A DNA stretch of 64,000 nt from Nocardia sienata NBRC 100364 (GCF_001613205.1 NZ_BDBX01000003.1:310001-374000); one strand, 5' to 3'. Numbered from the stretch's first letter, positions 8,204-18,446 are shown. Made by a program: numbers and translations. Notes: generated from the sequence alone by a model not told the origin.

Positions 8204-10902
8204 CCGCACCCACCCTGTTCGCGGCTCCTGATCTCGCCGACACCGTGCGCCTGGACTGCGATGTGCTGGTCATCGGCGGCGGTACGGCCGGCACCATGGC
8301 CGCGCTCACCGCCGCCGAACAGGGCGCGAACGTGCTACTGCTGGAAAAAGCGCACGTCCGGCATTCCGGTGCGCTGGCCATGGGCATGGACGGGGTCAAC
8401 AACGCTGTCATTCCCGGGAAGGCCGAACCGGAGGACTACGTCGCCGAGATCACCCGCGCCAACGACGGCATCGTCGATCAGCGCACGGTATACCAGACCG
8501 CGACCCGCGGTTTCGCCATGGTGCAGCGGCTGGAGAAGTACGGCGTCAAATTCGAGAAGGACGAATACGGCGAGTACGCGGTCCGCCGGGTGCACCGGTC
8601 GGGCTCGTACGTGCTGCCGATGCCCGAGGGCAAGGATGTGAAGAAGGTCCTCTACCGGGTGCTGCGGCAACGGAAGATGCGGGAGAAGATCCGGATCGAG
8701 AACCGGCTGATGCCGGTCCGGGTGCTCACCGACGGCGGCCGCGCGATCGGGGCGGCCGCACTGAACACACGCACCGGTGAATTCGTGACGGTCGGCGCGA
8801 AGGCGGTGATCCTCGCGACGGGTCCGTGCGGTCGGCTCGGACTGCCGGCGTCGGGCTACCTGTACGGCACCTACGAGAACCCCACCAACGCCGGTGACGG
8901 CTACTCGATGGCCTATCACGCGGGCGCGGAGCTCAGCGGTATCGAATGCTTCCAGATCAATCCGCTGATCAAGGATTACAACGGTCCCGCCTGCGCCTAT
9001 GTCGCCAACCCGTTCGGCGGCTACCAGGTCAACGCGCGGGGGGAACGGTTCGTGGACTCCGACTACTGGTCGGGCCAGATGATCGCCGAGGTCAAACGGG
9101 AGATCGATTCCGCTCGGGGACCCATCTACCTCAAGGTGTCGCATCTGCCCGATGAGACGTTGACCGCGCTCGAAGACATCCTGCACACCACCGAACGCCC
9201 CACCCGCGGCACCTTCCACGCCAACCGAGGTCACGACTACCGGACGCACGATATCGAGATGCACATCTCCGAAATCGGTTTGTGCGGTGGACATTCCGCC
9301 TCCGGGGTGTGGGTGGACGAGAACGCCCGAACCACGGTGCCCGGCCTGTACGCGGCCGGTGATCTGGCGTGCGTGCCGCACAACTACATGATCGGCGCGT
9401 TCGTGTTCGGGGAACTCGCCGGCGCGCATGCCGCCGGCACCCTCGCCGAGACCGCGGCACCCACCGAGCTCCCCGCCGATCAGGTCGCCGCCGCCCACGA
9501 ACTGGTATACCGGCCGCTGCGGCACCCCGACGGCCCGCCGCAACCGCAGGTGGAATACAAGCTGCGCCGGTTCGTCAACGACTATGTCGCACCGCCGAAA
9601 ACCGCCGCGAAACTCTCGCTGGCGGTGGAGACCTTCGAGCGGATGCGCGCGGATATCGCCGAGATGGGCGCCCGCACCCCGCACGAACTCATGCGCGCCG
9701 CCGAAGTGTCGTTCATCCGTGATTGCGCGGAAATGGCCGCACGCAGTTCGCTGACCCGTACCGAATCCCGGTGGGGCCTCTACCACGAACGCGCCGATCT
9801 CCCGGACCGGGACGACGACACGTGGCGTTACCACCTGAACCTGCGCAAAACCGCCGACGGCAATATGGAGTTCCTCAAACGGCCGGTCGCCCCGTATCTG
9901 GTCCCCGTGCCCGGGTTGGATGATCTTCCGTCCCAGGGGGAGCCGGTGCCGGTCGAGCAGCCCGAACTCGTCGGGCACCGCCGCGCCCCGAATATCGCGG
10001 CCTCCGCGCCCCGTGCCGCGGTACCGGAGCCGGCACCGGTCGCCTCACCCCGGCTGCTCGCGCTGCTGACGCTGGACGCGCCCACCGCCGGGCAACTGGC
10101 GCCCTACCTGTCCGATACCGACGAACGTGTCCGGGTCGCCGCGATCGCGGCACTCACCGAGAACACCCCGGACGGATTCACGACGCTGCTGGTCGGCGCC
10201 CTCGACGACGCCGCGGCGCCGGTGCGGGCGGCGGCCGCGGCCGCACTTCGCGAACTGGTGGAGGTGCTGCCGTCCATCGACGGTCTCGCCGAACGGCTGG
10301 CTTCGCCCGACCCGGTGGTGCGGGCAGTGGTTCTCGACCTGCTGCGGTCTGCTCGGTCCGGTACGGCCACCGACTATCGTGCGGCGCTGGCCGACCCCGA
10401 TCATCGGGTGCGGATCGCCGCGGTGCGGGCGCTGGTCTCCCTCGACGAGTACGACGCACTGGCCGTCGCGGCCGCCGACGGCAACCGCGAGGTGCGGATC
10501 GCGGCCGCCCAAGGGCTGGCCACCATCGGTATCGGTGGCGCGGACACCGTCCGCGGGCTGGTCGCCGACCGTGACCCGCTGGTCCGGGCGGCGGCGCTGG
10601 CCGCGTTCGCCGATATCGGTGCCACCGAATCCGATATCGCGGCCTGTGCCGCGGCGCTGCGGGACACCGCCTGGCAGGTGCGGGTGGGCGCGGCGAAGGG
10701 CCTCGCCGGTGGCGAACCCGGCCCGGCCGTCACCGAATTGGCCGCCGCGCTCACCGACCCCCATCTGGATGTGCGCAAGGCCGCGGTCCTCACGCTGACC
10801 GCGTGGCCGGGTCACGAACGGGCCCTGGAACTGCTCCGGCAGGCCGTCGGCGATCCGGACGCCGACGTCCGCGCCTACGCCCGTCGCGCCGTGACGAACT
10901 GA
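8200..10902 (+). CDS. AprA/fumarate-reductase-like flavoprotein with C-terminal HEAT repeats
   Basis: 900-residue FAD protein. Residues ~1-620 are a fumarate reductase/succinate dehydrogenase/APS-reductase-type flavoprotein: dinucleotide fold VIGGGTAGTMAALTAAEQG, then HSGALAMGMDGVN, NPTNAGDGYSMAYHAGAE and a C-terminal FAD contact VPGLYAAGDLACVPHNYM. The RSGA-x2-QG-like loop and the NPT-x2-GDG motif are closer to APS reductase alpha than to succinate dehydrogenase. Residues ~640-900 form tandem HEAT-like repeats (DERVRVAAIAAL, DHRVRIAAVRAL, NREVRIAAAQGL, DPLVRAAALAAF, DLDVRKAAVLTL), an unusual appendage that may dock partners. The partner is probably the operon's 2x[4Fe-4S] ferredoxin. The reaction is not identifiable. 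Confidence 0.8.
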   Translation: MTAPTLFAAPDLADTVRLDCDVLVIGGGTAGTMAALTAAEQGANVLLLEKAHVRHSGALAMGMDGVNNAVIPGKAEPEDYVAEITRANDGIVDQRTVYQTATRGFAMVQRLEKYGVKFEKDEYGEYAVRRVHRSGSYVLPMPEGKDVKKVLYRVLRQRKMREKIRIENRLMPVRVLTDGGRAIGAAALNTRTGEFVTVGAKAVILATGPCGRLGLPASGYLYGTYENPTNAGDGYSMAYHAGAELSGIECFQINPLIKDYNGPACAYVANPFGGYQVNARGERFVDSDYWSGQMIAEVKREIDSARGPIYLKVSHLPDETLTALEDILHTTERPTRGTFHANRGHDYRTHDIEMHISEIGLCGGHSASGVWVDENARTTVPGLYAAGDLACVPHNYMIGAFVFGELAGAHAAGTLAETAAPTELPADQVAAAHELVYRPLRHPDGPPQPQVEYKLRRFVNDYVAPPKTAAKLSLAVETFERMRADIAEMGARTPHELMRAAEVSFIRDCAEMAARSSLTRTESRWGLYHERADLPDRDDDTWRYHLNLRKTADGNMEFLKRPVAPYLVPVPGLDDLPSQGEPVPVEQPELVGHRRAPNIAASAPRAAVPEPAPVASPRLLALLTLDAPTAGQLAPYLSDTDERVRVAAIAALTENTPDGFTTLLVGALDDAAAPVRAAAAAALRELVEVLPSIDGLAERLASPDPVVRAVVLDLLRSARSGTATDYRAALADPDHRVRIAAVRALVSLDEYDALAVAAADGNREVRIAAAQGLATIGIGGADTVRGLVADRDPLVRAAALAAFADIGATESDIAACAAALRDTAWQVRVGAAKGLAGGEPGPAVTELAAALTDPHLDVRKAAVLTLTAWPGHERALELLRQAVGDPDADVRAYARRAVTN

Positions 10903-10929
10903 CCGCGGCCGGCCCACGCCCCTCTCTAT

Positions 10930-13900
10930 TCACGGTCGGCCTCGAGCGTCTCGAACCACGACGGAGGTGGGCAGGACGCTGACCGTCAACGGATAGACCT
11001 GGTCACCGAAACGGGCACAGGATCCGGCGACGTCGGCGTGCACTTCGCTGGGATGGACGCCGAGCCTGCGGCCGATATGGTCCTTCATCGCGATCTGCGC
11101 CAGCCGGTCGGTACCGTCGAGGGCGTAGATCGCGGCGACAGTCCCGGTGAGCCAGTCGAGTTGGTCGACCTGCGCCCGGGTCACCCGGGTCTCCCCGTTC
11201 TCGGTCCGGGACAGGCCGGTGCCGGCGACGAACGCTCGATCTCGTAGGAACGACCGGCGCTCGGCATGGTCGAGGGCGGCCAACGGGCCGGTCGGCACGA
11301 GCGCGTCGACGAGGTGGAACGCGGCCAGCACCCGGTGCTCCTGGCAGACCTGGACATCGAAGCAGGGATGCATACGCTCGCCTTCTTCGAAATCGGCGAA
11401 TCGGGCTCGAACGGTCAGCTTTCCCTGCGCCGGTAAGGGCTCGTACAGGTCCAGTGTCGTGATGCGATGCGGGTAGCCGACCAGACCGCGGTCGATTTCC
11501 GGTGACCAACGCCAGAGTTCGGCGTGCGGAATGACGTGGGTGCACGCGTCGAGGAGCCCCTGGTGCAGTTCGCCGCGCGGGACGCCGCCGTGCGCCGCGT
11601 CGAGGATCCCCACCGCCTCGGTCGCGCCGAACTCCAGCGAGAGGAGGTAGCGGAAACGCGGTCCGTGGCTCAGCGCACCCGAGAGGTACGGATCCGGCGC
11701 CGGGTGCGGGTCGGCCGGGTCCGGCCAGGCGACCGGCGGGGGCGTGATGTGCTGGGGGAGGAGTACGGCGGTAGCGGTCGGCTCGAACCTCGACAGGACG
11801 GGGTTTTTCGCCTCGCGCCACACCGACACCGTCACCGCGAGTCCCGCACCGGTCCGCCGCACCTCGGTGCGCAGCTTCGTCGGGCCGGGTAGCGGGGTCC
11901 AGCGCTGCAGCCGCAACTCCCGCAGCGCGCATGCGGTACCGAGCCGGCGTGCGGCCGCGAACATCCGATCCACGGTGGACATCAGGGGGAGTGCCGGCAC
12001 GGTCCAGGTGGGACAGTGGTCGGTTACCCAGGTGTCGACGCCGGGGTCGAGAAGTTCCTCCGTCCGGTGCGGCTCCGCGGCCACCAGCCGGACCGACAGC
12101 GCCGGCACCTCATAGATTCTGGTCCCGTCGACCCACAGTGCCGCGTCGGCGACGGCCAGGCACGTGGTCTCGGCCCATTCGATACTCGAGACGGTCAGCT
12201 CGATCGTCACGAGTCGGCTGTCCGGAGTGACCTGCCCGCGGTACTTCCAGGTCAGGGGTTCACCGAGCGCGACCGACTCGAAGCGCATACCGGCGACCTG
12301 CTGCGTGTCCCGGAGTACGAACCGCAGCAGCCGGACCATCGCTTCGACACCGAGCGAACCCGGTTGCACCGGATCCTGGAAGAAATGCGCCCGAAAGTAC
12401 CATTCGCCTGCGGTGATCTCCTTGGTCGCGACGATGCGTCCCAGCCCGGCCGGCCCGCCGTCCGGATGGTAGGCGACGATCCGATCCCATAGGCGCAGTG
12501 TCGGTCCGGCCGACGCCGCGGCGTCCGGTTCGATCACCGGATCGCCGGTCGCGGCTAGGCTCGCGCGTTGTGCCCCGGTGGCCGGTAGGCCGGCCTGCTC
12601 GGCGAAAGCCTGTTGCGGAAAGAACCCGAAAACGGTCGACGCGGACAGCACCGGCTCGCCATCCGCCTCGCACACCACATCGAATGCGACGATGATCATC
12701 CCGGCATGGGTCGAGAGGTTGCGCAGCGCTGCTGTCGTCCGCACGATCCGGCTCGACGGCGTCACCTCGCCCACTACGGTCGCGGTGCCGTCGAGATTGC
12801 GGAACAGCACATCCTTGTCGGTGGACAGTGCGCACCCGGTGTAGGACGCCAGCCAGCCACACGGTTGGAGTGCGACTTCCATCAGCACCGACACCGGCAT
12901 CACCGGATAGCCGTTCTCCTCCCAGTACCACGCTTCCGGCGGCACGTCGTACTCCGCGACCACCCGGGCGCCCGGCCGCATCGTCGCCGGCGGGGTGTCG
13001 ACCGAGACGATCCGGGAGACGAAGAGATAGGGCGGACCCGGCAGGCGCGCCGCGCGCCGGGTGCCGTCGAACGGAACGTACATCGCGCCGAAGGCCGCAC
13101 TGGGCCGCCCCAGTGCCGAGGCCAGCAAGGCCGTCCGATCGGCCACGAGCGGACCGGGATCTCGGTTCTCGGTCACGGTGGGCGCGATACCGGTCAGCGG
13201 CCAGTCCGGTACGAGACGGAGTCCGGTCCGGCGAGCGTGGAACGCCTTGACCCCGTCGACGGTGCACAGCACATCGGCTATCAGCGTGGGTACGGCACCG
13301 CCGGAGACCTCCGCGACGAACACCTCGTACACGATCTCCCGGCTGCGCGGAGTGACCTGGCCGCGACACCGCATCGGCACCGTCCGGCCGGGTACCGGCT
13401 CGAACCGGTATCCGTCCGCGTCGATCGTATGACCGAGCGCGGACAGGTAGAAGGCCATCGCCTGCAGGCAACCTTCGAGCATCAAGGTGCCGGGCATGCA
13501 CGGATCGCCCTTGAAATGCCCGTCGAAATACCAGTCATCCGGTGATACCGGAGCCGTGGCCCGCAGATATCCGCGCCGCCACGGCCCACCGTCGGGCGCG
13601 AACTCGGTGATCTCACCCAGGAAAAGCATGCGGCCGCCGGCAATCCGTGGCGTGCGGACATGCGCCCGGGTACGCCGCCATCCGGGGCCGAAACATTCAT
13701 CCGGCCGTCCGCTGGCGAAGGCGGCGATCTGCGCGGCGGTGAACGCGCGGTGCACGCTTTCGCGGACCGGCGGGTCGCAGGGGCGGGCCGGGTCCGGTTC
13801 GTCCGCGGCCGGATCCCACAGCACGCCGCTGGTGGCCGCGAGTTCCGCGTCGCTGAAGAAGCCGGCCTGACCGCCGCGCACACTGAGCCGAAGGCTGCCG

Positions 13901-16900
13901 TTCACATGGCAGTCGTAGCGAAAGAAGCACAGGCGCGTACCACCGTGTTCCCCGTGACCGTCGATATGGATATCGAAGGTCAGTGTCTCCCCGGGTTCCG
14001 GTGGGCTGCCGTGGAAGGTGACCTCACAGCCGAGCAGCCGGTACACCCGCTCGCCGCGGTTGATCAGGTCGATACCCATCCAGCTGATCAGCAGCAGATC
14101 CGCCTGCCCTGCTTCGATCATCAGGCCGGCGGGCATCCGGCCGGCCGGATCGAGGTACCAACTGTCGGTGGTGACGTCGGTCTGGGTGTGGATCGTTCCG
14201 GTGCCCAGGCGCCCCGGCTCGGCGTCGATACCGGTGACGCGGTCGGCGAGCAGCATCGGTGGTGCCGGCATGCGCACCTGCCGGCGGAATCCGTCCTGAG
14301 CCCGGAACAACGGGCCGAAAACAGCCGAGACGGGTCCGGTGGCCAGGGCTTCCAGCTGGGCCCGGTCGAACGACGGCAGCCGCCGCGACGCCACCGGGTC
14401 GCCCGGCGCGGCCCGGCCGGCGGTCCCCGCAGCACCGGCCGCGGTGAAAACGCTCCTTTCAGAAGGAATAGTCGGCGGCACCGGAACACTCGTTCCGGTG
14501 CCGCGCAGCGTCGCGCGCAACAATAATTCCTGTGCGTATCCGGTCACTGCCAGATAGCGCCGGTGCGCTGCGGCCCGCTCTTCGAGGTGCTGTCGATGCA
14601 CTAGTGCGACCTCGGCGAGCAGGACGTTCGCCGGGATATCGGGGACCGGTGCCGCAAGGAGGTGTGTGGTCGGCGGCGCGGCGTCGACAGGAGCGACCGG
14701 GGATACGACGCGAGTGGGGAGAGGCACCGGTGGTAGAGCCGGAGCGGGTCCCATCGTCTCCGCGGGCAACAGTTCGGGCAGGGTGATCGGCGGCGGGTGT
14801 GCGGCGACACGAATGCACCGATCCGTGTGCGAGGCCGTGGTATCCACGGCACCCAGCCGCTCGAGGAGGTCGGTGTAATGCGCCTCGACACCGGCCGCAC
14901 GCAGTTCACCGAGCGCTCGGACCAGGCTGCGCTGCGCGCGACCGTCCGCGGAGTCCAGCGCGACGGCCACATGATCGCGGTCACCGAGGATCTGGGAGAT
15001 CCAGCCGGTGCACAACGCACGCGGACCGTGTTCGATGAAGACCCGGACGCCGTCGGCCCACGCCTTCTCCACCGTGGCCACGAAATCGATCGTGCCCACT
15101 GCCTGCTCGGTGATCGCGTCCGCGGCGGCCTTCCGCGACATGGTGTAGGACGATGCGCTCGCACAGGAATAGAAGCGAATCCCGGGCACGTCGGTGGTCG
15201 GCCGGTCGTGCAGCCGCCACCAGGCGTCCCGCACCTGCTCGACTTCCGGGATATGTACGGCGATGTCGTAGCCGAGCGGCAGCGCGGGTGCCCCGTCCAG
15301 CCTGGACAGCACGCGGGCACAGCTCCCGGCTTCCCCGCCGATTACGCACGTTCGCGGCGCGCTGATCGCCATGAGCCGAACGGTGGGCTCCCCGTCCAGC
15401 GCCGCGCGCACGGTGTCGGCGTCGGCGCTGACGAGGTAGCTGGTCCACCGGCCGTCCGCGATCCCGTGTTCGCGCCAAGCCCGGCGCACGATATCGAGGT
15501 CGCCGGCCACCTCCCGGGTGAACAGCGGTGACCGTTGGGCGTCGGCGACCAGCCGTGGCACCTCGTCCCATGCCCCCATCGCCACGAGGGAATTGGTCTC
15601 GCCGGACGAGTAGCCCAGCACCGCCACCGGTTCGAGGCCGAGGATGCCGCGGGTCAACTCCGTATGGAACTGGCCGAGCAGGGACGCACCCCAGATCTGA
15701 TCGAGCACATGAGTCGGGTCCGCGCCGTCCCCTGTGTAGGCCCAGCCGGCGAAATCACGGAGCGGACCACAGCGGCGTGCCAATCGACCGACGATTTCCG
15801 GGAAGGCCAGCAGTACATCCCGGCCCATCCGGGGATAGCATGCGGAACCGTTGGTGTAGACGAACGCGACCTCGCCGTCGATCGGCCGGTCCCGGAAGGA
15901 GACACCCTCCGGACGTACGCCGCGCTTTTCGAGCCAGCGGGCCGCGCCCGCGAGGCGGGCCGCGAGTTGGTCCGCGTCCGCGGCCGCGACGACCAGCCGA
16001 GCGGGACCGTGGTCCGCTTCGGTTCCGGCGCGAGCTGCGGCGAGCGCGCCGTGCATATCGGTGCCGGAGTATATGTATTGGCGCACTGTGGGTTCCGTGG
16101 TCCACGGCACGACTTCGGCAGCGGTCAGCATGGTGACGGCGGGGGTGGTACCGAGCGTTCGGACGGCGACGGTGGCCTGCCGGATGCCCAGTGCCGGATC
16201 GGCGGTACGGCCCGCCCTGGGTACGGCACCATGGCGCAACGCGACGGTCGCGCAGGCAACCGCCAGCAGGCCCTTCGCCGCATGTGGGGCACCGAAGAGC
16301 GCGGCCGGGTCGAACCATTCGCTGTGCGCATCATCGGCCGGCGGCACATCCCCGACAGCCAAACCACCCGGTGCGCCGGAGTCCGCGACGATGGCGAGCA
16401 GCTCGTCGCCGTCGCGGCGGGCATCGGCGGCTCGTTTGAGGATGAGCACGACCGCCGCATCACCCGGTTCGGTGTCGATACCCACTTCGTGCGCCGCGCT
16501 GCGATGGACCGGTTCGTGCGACAGGTCCACCGCCCCCACGAGCACCGCGTCCGCCGAACCGTCGCGCAGTGCCCGGCAACCCAGCTCCAACGCGACGAGG
16601 CCGGACGCTTCTTCGGCCGAGACCGTGAAGCCGGGCCCGGACAGATCGAGATGGGAGTTGATCCGGTTGGCGACGATATTGGGCATCGTGCCCAGTACCG
16701 CGGGGGCGGCCAGCGGCGCGGCGAAGGCATCGGCGACAGGTTCGCGCACACCGACTTCCGCGCAGTGCGCGGCAACCCGCACCCGGGCCGGATGGCGGGC
16801 GACCTCGGCATCGCAACCCATACCGATCAGCACCGTCGTCCGCTCCCGCGGCAAACCGACGCGGCCCGCGGCCTCCCGGGCGGCCTCCAGAACGGCGACC

Positions 16901-18435
16901 TGCTGCCCGAGCGTCTGCCGCAGGTCGGCCGGCGGTGTGCGCAGGCCGTCCAACGCCACGTCGTACTCGGTGACCGGCTCGCGGCGGCGTACTCCGCCCA
17001 GCAGGCTCTCACGAAATTCCGCGTAGTCGCGGCAGGACCCGACCCGCGCGCCGATCGCGACGATCGCCACCTCCGCCTCGGCCTCGGGGGGCGGGCTCGC
17101 GAGGCGGGGTGGGACAAGTGCCGCGGCGCTGTCACCCGGGCCCGGGTCGAGTACCAGGTGGGCGTTGTTGCCGCCGAAACCGAAGGCACTGATGCCCGCA
17201 CGGCGCGGGCCGTCCCAGGGTTCGGATTCGCGCAGCAACCGCAGCGGGGTGCTGTCCAGGGCCGCGACCGGTTCGTCGGCCTGAAGCGTCGGCGGCCGGA
17301 TACCCGTCTCGAAAGCACCCAGCACCTTCAGGAGCCCGGCCATGCCGGCAGCGGTGACGAGATGCCCCGTATTGGATTTGACCGAACCGATCGGCAGGTC
17401 GGTCGCCGCCCCGAAGACCTCCGCCATACTGCGCACCTCGGTTTCGTCGCCGAGCGAGGTGCCGGTGGCGTGGCATTCCAGCAGTGATACCGACTCGGGT
17501 GCGATCCCGGCCGTAGCGTAGGCGGATCGGATCGCCCTGAGCTGACCGGCCCGGGAGGGGACGAGGAGGCCGGCGCCACGGCCGTCGTTGGACAAGCCGA
17601 TCCCGCGGATCACCCCGAACACCCGCACACCCGCCGCCAGCGCGTCGGACAGGCGCATGAGCGCCACGAATCCACAGCCCTCGGCGGGGACCAGACCGTC
17701 GGCGTCGCGGTGGAACGGCCTGCTACGCCCGGTGGGGCTCAGCGCTCCGAGAGCGCTGAAAGCCAAGTGCACCGCGAGGTCGTCGACACGGTTCACCGCG
17801 CCGGCCACCATCATGTCCGCGGTACCGGCATGGAGCCGGTCGCAGGCGAGCTTGATCGCGTACAGCGCGGAGGCACACGCCGCGTCGAGCGCGAACGCGC
17901 CACCACCGAGTCCCAGCGCGGCGGCGGCGAAGTGGGCCGGCATGGCCGAGGAGAACCGGTTCAGCGCGGTCGGTGTGTCCGAGAGCAGCGTTCGCAACTC
18001 CTCGCGTTGTCGCGACAGCCAGATATGCTCCGCGTACCGTGTCAACCCGTCCGTGGGCATGGACAGATTGCCGAGGACGAGACCGGTCCGGTCCCGGGGC
18101 CTGTCCTCTCCGACTTCCCGCAGAGCTTCCCGGACGCCGTGCAGCACCCAGCGGAACGACGGGTCGAGCCCGGCGATCTCGTCGCGCCCGACCCGGAACC
18201 CGTCCGGCCGGAAGACGGCGTCGAACCCGTGCACATAGCCACCGGCGGCGCTGCGCACCGGCGCGGGCGCCGGCCCGACGACGTGCGCCATCGCCGCACC
18301 CGGCAATCGCCATCGGAGCGGGGTCGCGGTCGAGATACTGAGCCGGCCGGTAACGATGTTGTGCCAGAACGCATCGGGCGTGAGCGCATCGGGCAGCACA
18401 CACCCCCGGCCGACCATCGCGATGGGCTCGAACAC
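10930..18435 (-). CDS. PfaC-like PUFA/secondary-lipid synthase: KS-CLF-AT-DH-DH-(PS-DH)-PPTase-like tail
   Basis: 2501-residue iterative megasynthase. KS (residues 1-430) has Cys187 in LDAACASAL, His322 and His358. A second KS-fold (455-850) is a chain-length factor: its cysteine position reads VSAEEASG, giving Glu609. The AT (855-1200) has GYSSGE (Ser943). Two FabA-type double-hotdog dehydratases follow: a pseudo-half at 1425-1450 (no His) with active half GHFKGDPCMPG (His1640), and a pseudo-half at 1835-1860 with active half AHFFQDPVQPG (His2017). Residues ~2145-2390 resemble a PKS-type hotdog; the end (~2425-2501, IAMKD) recalls the degenerate PPTase-like tail of some iterative PKSs. The GTG at 18435 follows AGGAG, which overlaps the upstream stop. 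Marine PfaC lacks the AT and the tail. It ends 27 bp from a convergent gene. Confidence 0.85.
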   Translation of the reverse strand: MFEPIAMVGRGCVLPDALTPDAFWHNIVTGRLSISTATPLRWRLPGAAMAHVVGPAPAPVRSAAGGYVHGFDAVFRPDGFRVGRDEIAGLDPSFRWVLHGVREALREVGEDRPRDRTGLVLGNLSMPTDGLTRYAEHIWLSRQREELRTLLSDTPTALNRFSSAMPAHFAAAALGLGGGAFALDAACASALYAIKLACDRLHAGTADMMVAGAVNRVDDLAVHLAFSALGALSPTGRSRPFHRDADGLVPAEGCGFVALMRLSDALAAGVRVFGVIRGIGLSNDGRGAGLLVPSRAGQLRAIRSAYATAGIAPESVSLLECHATGTSLGDETEVRSMAEVFGAATDLPIGSVKSNTGHLVTAAGMAGLLKVLGAFETGIRPPTLQADEPVAALDSTPLRLLRESEPWDGPRRAGISAFGFGGNNAHLVLDPGPGDSAAALVPPRLASPPPEAEAEVAIVAIGARVGSCRDYAEFRESLLGGVRRREPVTEYDVALDGLRTPPADLRQTLGQQVAVLEAAREAAGRVGLPRERTTVLIGMGCDAEVARHPARVRVAAHCAEVGVREPVADAFAAPLAAPAVLGTMPNIVANRINSHLDLSGPGFTVSAEEASGLVALELGCRALRDGSADAVLVGAVDLSHEPVHRSAAHEVGIDTEPGDAAVVLILKRAADARRDGDELLAIVADSGAPGGLAVGDVPPADDAHSEWFDPAALFGAPHAAKGLLAVACATVALRHGAVPRAGRTADPALGIRQATVAVRTLGTTPAVTMLTAAEVVPWTTEPTVRQYIYSGTDMHGALAAARAGTEADHGPARLVVAAADADQLAARLAGAARWLEKRGVRPEGVSFRDRPIDGEVAFVYTNGSACYPRMGRDVLLAFPEIVGRLARRCGPLRDFAGWAYTGDGADPTHVLDQIWGASLLGQFHTELTRGILGLEPVAVLGYSSGETNSLVAMGAWDEVPRLVADAQRSPLFTREVAGDLDIVRRAWREHGIADGRWTSYLVSADADTVRAALDGEPTVRLMAISAPRTCVIGGEAGSCARVLSRLDGAPALPLGYDIAVHIPEVEQVRDAWWRLHDRPTTDVPGIRFYSCASASSYTMSRKAAADAITEQAVGTIDFVATVEKAWADGVRVFIEHGPRALCTGWISQILGDRDHVAVALDSADGRAQRSLVRALGELRAAGVEAHYTDLLERLGAVDTTASHTDRCIRVAAHPPPITLPELLPAETMGPAPALPPVPLPTRVVSPVAPVDAAPPTTHLLAAPVPDIPANVLLAEVALVHRQHLEERAAAHRRYLAVTGYAQELLLRATLRGTGTSVPVPPTIPSERSVFTAAGAAGTAGRAAPGDPVASRRLPSFDRAQLEALATGPVSAVFGPLFRAQDGFRRQVRMPAPPMLLADRVTGIDAEPGRLGTGTIHTQTDVTTDSWYLDPAGRMPAGLMIEAGQADLLLISWMGIDLINRGERVYRLLGCEVTFHGSPPEPGETLTFDIHIDGHGEHGGTRLCFFRYDCHVNGSLRLSVRGGQAGFFSDAELAATSGVLWDPAADEPDPARPCDPPVRESVHRAFTAAQIAAFASGRPDECFGPGWRRTRAHVRTPRIAGGRMLFLGEITEFAPDGGPWRRGYLRATAPVSPDDWYFDGHFKGDPCMPGTLMLEGCLQAMAFYLSALGHTIDADGYRFEPVPGRTVPMRCRGQVTPRSREIVYEVFVAEVSGGAVPTLIADVLCTVDGVKAFHARRTGLRLVPDWPLTGIAPTVTENRDPGPLVADRTALLASALGRPSAAFGAMYVPFDGTRRAARLPGPPYLFVSRIVSVDTPPATMRPGARVVAEYDVPPEAWYWEENGYPVMPVSVLMEVALQPCGWLASYTGCALSTDKDVLFRNLDGTATVVGEVTPSSRIVRTTAALRNLSTHAGMIIVAFDVVCEADGEPVLSASTVFGFFPQQAFAEQAGLPATGAQRASLAATGDPVIEPDAAASAGPTLRLWDRIVAYHPDGGPAGLGRIVATKEITAGEWYFRAHFFQDPVQPGSLGVEAMVRLLRFVLRDTQQVAGMRFESVALGEPLTWKYRGQVTPDSRLVTIELTVSSIEWAETTCLAVADAALWVDGTRIYEVPALSVRLVAAEPHRTEELLDPGVDTWVTDHCPTWTVPALPLMSTVDRMFAAARRLGTACALRELRLQRWTPLPGPTKLRTEVRRTGAGLAVTVSVWREAKNPVLSRFEPTATAVLLPQHITPPPVAWPDPADPHPAPDPYLSGALSHGPRFRYLLSLEFGATEAVGILDAAHGGVPRGELHQGLLDACTHVIPHAELWRWSPEIDRGLVGYPHRITTLDLYEPLPAQGKLTVRARFADFEEGERMHPCFDVQVCQEHRVLAAFHLVDALVPTGPLAALDHAERRSFLRDRAFVAGTGLSRTENGETRVTRAQVDQLDWLTGTVAAIYALDGTDRLAQIAMKDHIGRRLGVHPSEVHADVAGSCARFGDQVYPLTVSVLPTSVVVRDARGRP

Positions 18436-18446
18436 TGTGGCGTCTC

